64,000 nucleotides of DNA from Tipula vernalis (taxonomy: Eukaryota; Arthropoda; Insecta; Diptera; Tipulidae). A program made the position numbers and the translations under genes. The DNA lies in NCBI GenBank assembly GCA_958295665.1, contig OY282558.1:328139106-328203105 (forward strand), written 5' to 3'. Within the stretch, counting starts at the first letter, position 1; each line of letters starts with the position of its first letter. Shown in pieces: positions 12,069 through 22,369 of the stretch. The notes below the pieces were generated by a model, which saw only the letters and a list, made by a program, of their open reading frames with translations, ran no database searches and was not told where the DNA came from.

Positions 12069-12361
12069 CTATACCTATTTCGAAAATTTCAAAAATCGAA
12101 TGGTAGATTTTTGGCCCTCTTACAAAAACTCGATTTTATTTAATTTTTCCAGGTTAATTTTTTCACTCGTTTTTGTGATTCAAAATTAAATTTAAAACAA
12201 AAAATATTGACAGTAAAAAAATGTATTACAAAACAAGGATAGAAAAATTTAAATGTTATATAATCTTCACTATTTGAATATTTTTTATAAACGAACGAGA
12301 GCACTTTTTATTTGGCATTCCTCACTTTCACTCATACTCGAAATATTCTCGTCATTGACCA

Positions 12362-12649
12362 TTAAATAACAGGTGAATTTAATGAATTATTAACCGGTGA
12401 TACCTCGTTTTCAACTTTTTGACGTTTATTAGTCACCCGGTAATAACATGATGTACAAATCGATGAATTTTCAGTTACATGAATCGAGCGCGGCAAACGA
12501 ATTTTAATATAATCATTAACATTTCTTAAACTTTTAGAACATTTCAACTCAGGAAACGGCTTATAACTTAAATAGAACTTCACAAGGTAAACTAACTGAA
12601 ATATTAATTTAAACACTAATTTATACCAAAAAATGTTAACAAAAACCAC
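12362..12649 (-). CDS. Unidentified 95-residue frame inside the 2.05-kb element
   Basis: The frame starts at the ATG at 12,649 and ends at 12,362. The N-terminal 25-30 residues are hydrophobic and may be non-coding. After that the sequence is soluble and more protein-like: KCSKSLRNVNDYIKIRLP, then SICTSCYYRVTNKRQ with a C-x2-C pair. The frame at 30,968-31,414 has a similar layout (a KN-x-Y stretch, then ICSNC), so both may be exons of related element-encoded zinc-binding proteins. I do not recognise a family. It could equally be a chance frame. Confidence 0.25.
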   Translation of the reverse strand: MVFVNIFWYKLVFKLIFQLVYLVKFYLSYKPFPELKCSKSLRNVNDYIKIRLPRSIHVTENSSICTSCYYRVTNKRQKVENEVSPVNNSLNSPVI

Positions 12650-13342
12650 TGCTTATATTTTATGTTGTTTTACAGACCAACCTACCCCTTCTTTTATAAT
12701 TAAATTTTTAAATATGCGTCATTTTGCTTCAAAAGATTACATTACGGTTTATGTACCTGAACGTAATATTTTGGGACGCATTTTTAGGGTTTGAACTAAC
12801 AAAATAAATGACTCATACCAACATTTATTTTTTTACTAATAGCTTTATGGGCTATCCCTAAACTACGTTACGCCTTTGTTTGGTGAAGGAGTATTGATTG
12901 TCGTCACGTTTAGCCTGGGGCAGGGAGAATTTCATAAAAGATGACGTCATGTAATTATAAGAAGTTACTGTTATGGGATATTACATGTGATATAATACAA
13001 TAATTTGCAGGTATATCATTAGAGGCGTATTTCTTTAATATGCCACTTACTTTATGTTCTTAAATGATTAAATCATTGCTCACATATTCAGTTTTGTGAC
13101 GACTTGTGATGAAGGAGTGAGAGAGACGGAGTTAAGAATGGCCCAAAATAACTTACGTAGTTTCTGAACGGACTGTTACAAACTGTTTCCTCTTTGTTTT
13201 TTAATTTTCTATTAGAAGTAAGAATTAAAGATCGACGAAATGATTTTAAACAATTACATTATCAGGTCGAGCATAAATTAGTTAAAAATTGAAAATAACA
13301 TATAACAATTTGATTTTGTATTCCAAAAACGGGTAAATTGTC

Positions 13343-13705
13343 ATACTTAAACGTATTTTGAACGAAAACGAAAAATTTTGCTAGCGCAAGTTTTTAGTAT
13401 GTTCAATAGAATTAAAGTAACTTACCATTTTTATATTTTTTTATTAATCCGTATTAACTTACCTTTAAAACGAGCCCTATATCATAAATATCGGATATTC
13501 ATTTCTCCTTTTATAGCCATAAACACAACATCATGTTTATCATTTTTCTCAAAATTTTACACCCTGTATTTTAAACAACAACAAAAAATCATTTTCTACA
13601 AAATGTTTTTTTAACTAGTACTACCAATTGAAAACAAAAAATAAAAAATTTAAACACGACTTCCGGTCCCATATACCAAATTTGCGATTTGACGTATTTT
13701 TCACC
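13343..13705 (-). repeat. Right terminal inverted repeat of the 2.05-kb element
   Basis: Reverse complement of the left arm, from CATACTTAAACGTATTTTGA at the inner edge to TTTTTCACC at the outer edge. It includes AACTTACCTTTAAAACGAG, TATAGCCATAAACACAACAT and ACACCCTGTATTTTAAACAA. The outer edge runs straight into the 750-bp TA array. Confidence 0.85.
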
Positions 13706-14459
<754 letters not shown>

Positions 14460-14926
14460 CAGGGTGTTCCACAGGTACGAGTCCAAACGAGTAGGGCGTT
14501 TATTTGGATCAATGTCATAAAAAAGGGTCCACTACGCATATGCCCGGAAATGAACCGTTACCCACTTCAATTGCATTTCAAAATTTTTAGGTTGGCACGC
14601 TACCTTGAATGATGTAAATGCAAATAATTCTTCTGAAAATTAAGGTAACTCAATTGTTTTTCTATAATTTTAAAGGCACAGAGTGCTTCTTTCTTCTCTA
14701 GAAGTAGGAATATCATGCATCGTATTTTCCATAAAGAAAACATTGGTGGAATTAAAAAAATTGTGCGAGAAATAATAAAAAAATTCATTAAACTCATTTT
14801 TTCTCGAAAAACTCACTTAATAATTTTTGTTTTTTATTTCAAATTTAAATTTAATAGACTATTTAATATAAAATTGCTTCATCGTTTTTTATCTAATCAT
14901 GTATATATAGTTTTTGAGATATTAAC
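14460..14926 (+). repeat. Left TIR of the mariner-type element
   Basis: 467 bp running from CAGGGTGTT to TTTTTGAGATATTAAC, pairing with 16,290-16,750. It includes AAAGAAAACATTGGTGGAAT and TTTTTCTCGAAAAACTCAC. Only scattered substitutions separate the arms. Confidence 0.93.
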
Positions 14927-15157
14927 GTTTCTGTGTAGTACTTGTTGAAAAAAAAATTATTGTAAAAACCAGTTGTTAAAAGTAAAAAATTTATTATGAA
15001 AATCAAAAGCAATCGTTTTAAATAAAACAACAATTTAGTAAGCACGTCCATATGTTGCATTTGTTAAATCTTTTTAATCGTTAGTAAACGTATAGCTAAA
15101 ATCGTTGGTAATCTTTTGAAAATAATTTTTTGCGCGTTTGTAATCAGAAATAATAAA

Positions 15158-16237
15158 ATGCCACGCTATACATTCGAAGAACTCGCCGACATTCATTTTA
15201 TTTATGGTCTATGTAACGGAAATGGACGAGCTGCAGAACGTGAATACGCAAACCGTTATCCAGGTAGGCCGGTGCCAGATCATAGAATATTTGAAACAGT
15301 TCACAGACGATTACGAGAACGAGGAACATTGGTCCGCTATGAATACGAAAATGTTAGACGAGTTCAATACGAAGTCAATACCGACGAACAAGTTTTGAAT
15401 TCAGTACAAAGAGATCCCACCATTAGCACGAGACGTCTTTCGATACAACTTGGTATTAGCAAAAATAAAGTTTGGAGGGTACTTCGAAGAAACCATCTAC
15501 ACCCATTCCACTACACTCCAGTGCAAGAATTATTACCAGTCGATTTGCCAAACAGAACAAATTTCTGTCGTTTATTGTTAAGCAACGAGGAACATAATCC
15601 TTCATATTTGTCATCCATTTTATGGACAGAAGAATCGACATTTAAGAGGGATGGAGTAACAAATTTCCACAATCTTCATGAGTGGCAACCAGAAAACCCA
15701 CACATTAAGCTAGAATCATCATTTCAAAGATGTTTTAGTGTTAATGTATGGTGTGGTATAATTGGAAATAATTTTATCGGGCCAATTTTACTACCTGAAA
15801 GATTGAACTCACTAAACTATCTTGAATTTTTGAATGAAACAGCTCCCACTGTGCTAGATTCAATTCCACTCATGATGAGAAATACTTTCTTATATCAACA
15901 AGATGGAGCTCCTGCACACCATGGAAGACAAGTTCGAAATAAATTATCCAGGTTTGATATAAATTATCCAGGGCGAGGGATTGGTCGCAGCGGACCTATA
16001 GCTTGGTCGGCTAGATCTCCAGATTTAACACCATTAGACTTTTATGTATGGGGATATTTGAAAGGAGAAGTCTACAAAACCAACATTCAGACTAGGGAGC
16101 AGTTGGTTGATCGAATCAATAATGCCGGCAACAAAATAAAAGAAAATTTAGGAAATTTCAACATGGCTGCTGCCATTAAAAGGCGACTGAAACTATGCTT
16201 GTTACAAAATGGAAATCATTTTGAAAATTGTTTGTGA
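15158..16237 (+). CDS. Mariner-superfamily transposase (DUF4817-type N terminus), open frame
   Basis: The start is taken at the second Met (15,158, context AAAATGCC), where family similarity begins (MPRYTFEELADIHFIYGL); the frame is open from 15,116. The product is 359 residues. Order: helix-turn-helix of DUF4817 type (about 1-60), a second HTH ending WRVLRRNHLHPFHYTPVQEL, then the DDE/D core. Core motifs are ILWTEESTFKRDGVTNFHN, FLYQQDGAPAHH and ARSPDLTPLDFYVWG. The enzyme would cut and paste the element at TA. The first catalytic position reads TEES where relatives have TDE(A/S), so Asp is apparently replaced by Glu, which would impair catalysis. The second and third Asp are separated by 44 residues; I recall about 41 in relatives. 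Confidence 0.9.
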   Translation: MPRYTFEELADIHFIYGLCNGNGRAAEREYANRYPGRPVPDHRIFETVHRRLRERGTLVRYEYENVRRVQYEVNTDEQVLNSVQRDPTISTRRLSIQLGISKNKVWRVLRRNHLHPFHYTPVQELLPVDLPNRTNFCRLLLSNEEHNPSYLSSILWTEESTFKRDGVTNFHNLHEWQPENPHIKLESSFQRCFSVNVWCGIIGNNFIGPILLPERLNSLNYLEFLNETAPTVLDSIPLMMRNTFLYQQDGAPAHHGRQVRNKLSRFDINYPGRGIGRSGPIAWSARSPDLTPLDFYVWGYLKGEVYKTNIQTREQLVDRINNAGNKIKENLGNFNMAAAIKRRLKLCLLQNGNHFENCL

Positions 16238-16289
16238 AGTTGAAAACTTAGAAATTCATACAATAAATTATTAAGTACTACATTGAAAT

Positions 16290-16750
16290 GTTAATATCTC
16301 AAAAACTATACATGATTAGATAAAAACGATGAAGCAATTTTGTATTAAATAGTCTATTAAATTTAAATTTGAAATAAAAAACAAAAATTATTAAGTGAGT
16401 TTTTCGAGAAAAAATGAGTTTAATGAATTTTTTTATTATTTCTCGCACAATTTTTTTAATTCCACCAATGTTTTCTTTATGGAAAATACGATGCATGATA
16501 TTCCTACTTCTAGAGAAGAAAGAAGCACTCTTTGCCTTTAAAATTATAGAAAAACAATTGAGTTATCTTAATTTTTAGAAGAGTTTTGGCATTTACATCA
16601 TTCAAGGTAGTGTGCCAACCTAAAAATTTTGAAATGGAATTGAAGTGGATAACGGTTCATTTCCGGGCATATGCGTAGTGGAGTTTTTTTCTTGATATTA
16701 ATCCAGCTACACGCCCTACTCGTTTGGACTCGTACCTGTGGGACACCCTG
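16290..16750 (-). repeat. Right TIR of the mariner-type element
   Basis: 461 bp starting GTTAATATCTCAAAAACTAT and ending ACACCCTG. It is the reverse complement of the left TIR with a few mismatches and 1-2-base indels. Confidence 0.93.
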
Positions 16751-17079
16751 TATATATATATACATACGTCGAGAAGCGTTTCAAAATAAAGCGACGCAAA
16801 CCGAAAAACACAAATCGAGAAGACCAGAGAAACTGAAAAAGTTTATAAAATCAAGCTGGCTTTTCAAAAAATTTAAACTATTGCGTATTTGTTTACTTAT
16901 TTTAATTCACAAATAAATAATAAATAAAATTAAGATAAATTAAATAAAAAAAACTATCATAATTAAAATTCATTAAAAAAGATTTAGTCCTACGAAATCG
17001 TAATATGTATGTACATATGTCCACATGTACAGTACATACATACATATGTACATGTATTGTGTATATAATTTGTATGGAT

Positions 17080-18720
17080 TTAATACATATTCCAAATGAG
17101 CCAGCTATCATCATCCGATATTTGAGATTCACAGTGCGTAGCTTGAACACTACTATAGATTGAATTCCTTATCGATTCAAATCTTGCCGAATCATTGTCA
17201 TATTCCCCGAAGATTTCTACGGCCTGATCAATATGACTTAGTGCTTCTGATAATTTTCGTATTGGAAATTGTCCGTTTGTCGATTCACTTTCAGGCGGTG
17301 TATTATTTCGTTCGACGTCAACGTTTTGAGTGGGATATTGTGCTAAACGTTCCGTTAGCTCGTCATCAGTTAATGGTCCCTCATGTCCACATAATATATC
17401 CGATACATCAGATTCATCGACGTCTGTAAACCCCACTTGATGAGCCAACACTACAATTTCTGTGTTTAGTTGATCAGGATTATCTATGTCACCGTCCTCA
17501 GATTCAGATATACATTCGGGCCATACTTTTCTCCATACCTTGTTCATTGTTGGCACAGAAACCTCTTGCCAGGATTTATTTATGTTTTCTATTGCTTGCA
17601 TAATACTGAAATTACCCCAAAATTTTCGAATGATATCATTACCATTTGCTTGTTCTAATTCGTTGTTCAGTGTATCAATTAAATTTTTAAACGTTCGACG
17701 TAAAAAATATCTCTTAAATGCTGCAATAGCTCCTTGGTCTATGGGTTGAAGGACAGAAGTAGTATTCGGTGGTAAAAATATTACTTTAATTTGATCGTTC
17801 GTTTCATCCAAATTAACTGGGTGACCAGAGGCATTGTCGATGAGTAACATCGCTTTATGTGCCAAATTATGTTTTTCACAATATGATTTAACTGCCGGGC
17901 AAAAATATTTGTTAAACCATTCGGAAAAAATACCAGCCGTTACCCAAGCCTTTTTATTAGATCGCCAAATTACCGGAAGAGTTTTCTTGGATATATTTTT
18001 CAGGGCTCTTGGTGTTTCTGATTTGTATTTTAATAACGGCTTAAGCCTTAAATCGCCAGATGCGTTGCTTCCAAGAAGGAGTAATCTATCCTTAGTTATT
18101 TTCTGTCCAAGAGCAGCATTTTCCTCTTTGAAAATAAAAGTTCTTGTCGGCATACGTTTCCAAAGTAGCCCTGTCTCATCAACGTTAAAAATTTGTTGAG
18201 GAGTTTATCCTCCTTCAGTTACTATTTCTTTAAATTTGTTTGGCAAATTTTTAGCTTGTTTTAGATCAGCATTTGCAGATTCGCCGGTAATTTTTACATT
18301 ATGTAACTGCATTCTCTTTTTAAATCTATCGAACCATCCGGAACTAGCGCTAAAGCTGAGGTTCTTATCGCCCTCAGTATCCATTTTTTAAAATGATTAA
18401 ATACACTGGTCGCTTTCTGTTGGATAATGAGTGTGGTTACAGGTAAGTTTTTTTCGTTTAAGTCATTTATCCAAATGCTTACCGCTTTTTCCATTTTTTC
18501 CAGAATTATTGGTCTGGACTTGGTTGTCACTTCAACAGATTTTACGGTTACCGTGGCAGACCTCGCACGAATTTTTTCCGAATTTTTTAAAATTGGCCGT
18601 ACTGTTGTAAGTGGTAGTCCCATCGTTGAATGACACCCATTTTTCATTTTATGGAGATTGCTTTCCTTTGCTTCTTTATACGCGAGGCACAAATGGGGAT
18701 GCTCTTTTGTTTCTCACTCA
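17080..18720 (-). pseudogene. Tigger/pogo-type transposase pseudogene
   Basis: On the minus strand the order is a CENP-B-like HTH block at 18,692-18,294 (GLPLTTVRPILKNSEKI, then the Tc5-type HTH with KAVSIWINDLNEKNLPVT). A frameshift and an in-frame TAA at 18,207-18,205 follow, then QQIFNVDETGLLWKR with the first catalytic Asp. The 357-codon frame 18153-17080 carries LLLLGSNASGDLRLKPL, MLLIDNASGHPVNLDE (second Asp) and PPNTTSVLQPIDQGAIAAFK (third Asp), then the Tigger C-terminal domain. The DDD triad survives, but the stop and frameshift break the gene. Clear TIRs were not found. Confidence 0.9.
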
Positions 18721-20300
18721 AATTTCACTAAATTTGATTTTATTAATATAAATTAATTCTCTCTAAATAATTTTAAATATGTACGTAATTTATTTATTTA
18801 CCGTTTGCGATTTTTGATACTACACAACAGTATGTATTTACAACGTTTCACAACGAGAATCCAGTTTGTACTACAAACTACATACTTTCTAAATAGAAAT
18901 GCGACACGTTCACAAAGAAATTAAAATATAGGGGAATCCCCTAAAATATACATATATGTATGTACATAAAAGTAGAGATAGAAATACATACAACAAACGA
19001 AAAAATTGAAAACAAATTCGATAAAACGAGGAAAAAAATGAAGGACGTAAATCGAAAGGAGACGTAAATCGATGAGAAAGGTTTCAAACTTTTCTGCGAC
19101 GCAAATCGAAACGACGCTAATGGAGAGAACGTATATCGGAGGATTACTGACGAAAATCTTTATTAATCGCGCGAATCAATCACGAATCGAAAACTGCATA
19201 TAAAAAAATTTGGAAACAATTGCTGTAAATCAAAGTACATAGTATAGACAACTACTAATGATTTCCATGGAATTTAGGTTTTTTGATTCAACCTCCCCCC
19301 TCCCCCCCCCCCCAACGTACAAACGCAATAATCTTGTCACGCTTCTAAAACAATTTTTTTTGATAAATTGTAAAACCAAAGATTCAAAATTTATTTTTCG
19401 ATTTTTTTATTTGGAATTTTCGATTCGCGATTGATTCACTCGTTTTCGATAGTATTTTGTCTCTTCTAACAAGAATTAAATTGTACTCTATTTCGCTTTT
19501 CAACTATGCATTTTCTATAGCTGTATCAGTTTGCTCGAATAAAACAACCTTCTCTTTCTACTTCTATTCATCATTCTTTATCACCCAAATTTTTGTTTGC
19601 GATATTTTATCGATGTGAACAAACAGGAGAGTATGGCTGAGATAGCATTAGAAATAAAGCGAAATAGACTTGAATTTTATTCTTGTTACAAAAGACAAAA
19701 CAATATCGGAAGTGAATCGAAAGTGATGGTACAACATGTCATCCCAGATTATGGAATACCATAGAACAATATTTTAAATCAGGCGGGCCAAAATGAAAAA
19801 AAAAATACGATATTTTACGTCAAACTCATTTCCTGCTAACTTTACCTCATTAAATATTACGTCAAATCTGATCAAACAGCCAAAAATGAAAAATTGGTTT
19901 GTAGACGTCAAACTCTAGTTAAAGCTTTTGTAAACCATATCTGAAACTTATCCAAATTTAATATTCAATTATGCAAAGAACAGACTGTGACACCCAAAAT
20001 GTATGTATACATAGTTTGGTTTGACATCTAAATCCAAAAAAATAAAAAACTTGGATTTTCCTTTGATAAATACGTGTGTTTTTTTTATTACGTGTGTGAT
20101 TTTTTTTTTTTTGTCATTTTCGCCCGACGGTACCCCAGGATTATTTCATCACGATTTCATGCAAAGCGCCTTTTTCTGCGATATTTTAACCAAAAATTCT
20201 TAGTCGAAAGCGTCACTACTCGCTTGTCGAAAAATATATTATTGCGCGCCACTCTCATCTTGCCCGCTCAAACTTTTAAGTGTAATATTTGGTAAAACAA
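18721..20300. other. Non-coding DNA downstream of HHEX and around the Tigger relic
   Basis: No protein-like frame. A block at about 19,066-19,112 (GTTTCAAACTTTTCTGCGACGCAAATCG) resembles 16,775-16,805 (GTTTCAAAATAAAGCGACGC) in the same orientation, so direct repeats bracket the Tigger relic. A poly-C-rich run lies at about 19,291-19,313. (GTAAATCGA) variants recur near 19,046-19,071. Confidence 0.4.
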
Positions 20301-20598
20301 AGAAGTAGTTTTTTGATTTATATAAGGCAATTGTTGTTGTTAATTTATTTAAGCAAATACACTTAGATTACAGTCCAATCTATACACCGAAAATGGCCTT
20401 CAATTATTATAATCTACCGTTTGGCGTCTTTATTGGTAAGCGGCTCCCAATAGTCGCGGGCACCTCTATCGGTAATATTAATTAAATTAGATATTGATTA
20501 TACGATGAACTTACCTTTGTGAACAATTGTCATATTAACTTCATGGGACACAAAAAGGAAACAGATATTTTCTAATTTTTATACAAAATAACTTAAAA

Positions 20599-20604
20599 TT
20601 TATT
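20599..20604 (-). terminator. HHEX: Candidate polyadenylation signal of HHEX
   Basis: AATAAA on the minus strand, about 106 bases past the HHEX stop codon. It is the closest canonical hexamer in the right orientation. The region is AT-rich, so chance matches are likely. Confidence 0.4.
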
Positions 20605-20709
20605 ATTCATATTATAATACTTAAATAAAATCATTGTACTTAGTAAATTACACGCAGATTTATAAACAAAGATATTCGCTAATGACTATATTGAAATACA
20701 CCCTAAATA

Positions 20710-21161
20710 CTATGAAACATTTATCGGTGAATCGGGATCATCATAATTATCCTCCTCATCACTTGTTGTACAAATTTGTGAACTGCTTTTCGATTGATTT
20801 ACTTGTAAATCTAGCGGCGGCGTTAATGAATCTTCACGATGATTCATGTCGTACGGACTATGATCCATATTACCATTTACACTATTACCATTACTATTAT
20901 TACTGCCATTATTTGATCGTCGCCATTTTGCTCGCCGATTTTGGAACCATGTTTTTACCTGCCGATCACTTAATTTTAATTGCATGGCCAGATGTCTTCG
21001 ATCCTCGGGCGATAAATATTTATGACTGGCGAAACGTCGTTCAAGATTTTGTGTTTGTTGTGGGGTGAAACGTACTTGTCCTCCTTTCCGTTTTGAACCG
21101 CACGGTGGTAGAAGGTATCCACCATATGGATGAGGATAAAAAGGCCACAGTCTGGGTGAAG
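20710..21161 (-). CDS. HHEX: HHEX homeobox transcription factor, exon 2 (homeodomain, C terminus, stop)
   Basis: The exon begins after a TTTTCAG acceptor (AG at 21,163-21,162) and ends at the stop at 20,710. It encodes residues 153-302 of the spliced protein. The homeodomain spans about 177-236: [38 protein letters not shown], then [16 protein letters not shown], with Gln50 and Asn51 at 226 and 227. The KGGQVRF start and KYLSP block are hallmarks of HHEX. The linker LWPFYPHPY corresponds to the LLWSPF linker of vertebrate HHEX. The C terminus is Asn/Ser-rich and then acidic ([14 protein letters not shown]), as in HHEX. The protein is a nuclear sequence-specific regulator. No frame damage is seen. 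Confidence 0.93.
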
Positions 21162-22180
21162 CTGAAAATACAAACAAAAACAAAAAAAATTATTGTAATT
21201 ATTTAGCAATTTTTATTGAAATACAAAATTCATAAACCTGCGGTAATGATAAGACGCAAACATTTTTTTTTAAATATTGATTTTGGATTAAAAATTTAAT
21301 TTTCAAAATTTGGTAACACTTGCAAACAATAAACCTTTATTGGTAAGTTTCGTTTATTAATAGAATGACTAATTGATAAGTTTATGGGAATTATACGTTA
21401 ACCAATGTTGATTCAACATGTTTGATATTTGTAGACTTATATGTATATATTATTAGTACGAAGAATATAAATTTCAATGATTTTGGGGCTGAAATGACCA
21501 ACAACCATTTTTATCATTCAAAATTAATCAATCATAAGGAATTACGTTAAATTACATAATATATAGGTGAAATACTAAAATTTTGATTTAACTTAGATTC
21601 TAAGTAAATAGTTATATGTACATACGCACACATACAGACACACACACACCAAATACAGTAGTCTAATATTAAATATAAATTTCTAAAAACGAGTAGTGTA
21701 CATATGATATTATTTTATTATCAAATATAGATAGATATTAACACAACAACAAAAATTTGTGTATTTTATCAAAATGGGATTATAATCCTCGATGTTAGTT
21801 CGTAATATTACATATTGTATCGATCTAATCAATTTTCAAACTGTTTATAAAACCCACAACAACAACCAAAAAAAAAAACAATCTAAATCCTAAACAAAAT
21901 AAAAATAACTTTTATGTATATTTATGACGGATTGGTTAGATACGAGTATCTGGGTATACATACACTTATGGAACGAGTAAATACAAGTTGGTATTACTTG
22001 GGTATTATCCAATGGCGCCAACTATTTATTATCTAATAAAATATATCACTTAAATAATTTGGTTTATATTTAGGTTCTTCTTCATGACTTTTGAAATGTA
22101 GATTTCACGTAAAGTGTTAATAATTTATTTGGATTATTTGAGAAAGCAACCATAAATTAATTGCTTATTTCATCATACAA

Positions 22181-22308
22181 TTGTTAAGGCCGGTATTCAC
22201 GTACAATTAAATATACTTTATTCAAGATTTTTGAATTTTATTGTGCAATATTGACGTCGCTCAATTATATTGCTCAATTTAATTGTACGTGAATACCGGC
22301 CTTAACAA
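22181..22308. mobile_element. 128-bp palindromic MITE (GGCCGGTATTCACG type)
   Basis: The ends TTGTTAAGGCCGGTATTCAC and GTGAATACCGGCCTTAACAA are perfect inverted repeats. The pairing continues inward to about 32 bp (CGTACAATTAAAT). TTAA lies symmetrically at both ends and could be the target duplication, which would suggest a piggyBac-type element, but it may simply be part of the palindrome. Confidence 0.85.
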
Positions 22309-22369
22309 ATTACCAAGCTTTAAAATAATATTTTAATTTTGATCTCGCCCACCCTAGTTAGACCAGTCT

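Larger units (their letters stand above)
11652..13705. mobile_element. 2.05-kb element with about 400-bp terminal inverted repeats, in (TA)n
   Basis: The two ends are long inverted repeats, and each is followed directly by (TA)n, so the element seems to lie inside a TA array. The outermost bases are GGTGAAAAATACGTCAAATC on the left and their complement ending TTTCACC on the right. The interior (12,069-13,342) holds one unidentified frame and a possible eroded MITE. No transposase motif was found, so it is probably non-autonomous. Superfamily unknown; insertion at TA would suit Tc1/mariner, but that is inference. Confidence 0.75.
14460..16750 (+). mobile_element. Mariner-type DNA transposon, 2.29 kb, with about 465-bp inverted repeats
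   Basis: The element starts CAGGGTGTTCCACAGGTACG at 14,460 and ends with the complement (CGTACCTGTGGGACACCCTG) at 16,750. TA dinucleotides flank both ends (14,458-14,459 and 16,751-16,752), the Tc1/mariner target duplication. The inverted repeats are unusually long and frame a transposase ORF. The complete structure and open frame suggest a fairly young insertion. Confidence 0.93.

Noticed and set aside
12845..13165. Possible eroded MITE with GGGCTATCCCTAAACTACGT and GGGCCATTCTTAACTCCGTC ends
   Set aside because: The inverted ends share only part of their bases and the target site is unclear; chance cannot be excluded.
16299..16496. 65-codon minus frame identical to the frame at 14,715-14,948
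   Set aside because: Both lie in the two TIR arms of the mariner-type element, so the identity reflects the inverted repeat and not a gene pair.
16769..19112. Direct repeats (GTTTCAAA...GCGACGCAAA) as ends of the Tigger element
   Set aside because: Tigger elements end in inverted repeats, whereas these are direct. They may be a minisatellite or an older flanking duplication.
20634..21068. 144-codon plus-strand frame rich in His/Tyr over HHEX exon 2
   Set aside because: Antisense shadow of the homeodomain exon, which has clear family motifs on the minus strand.
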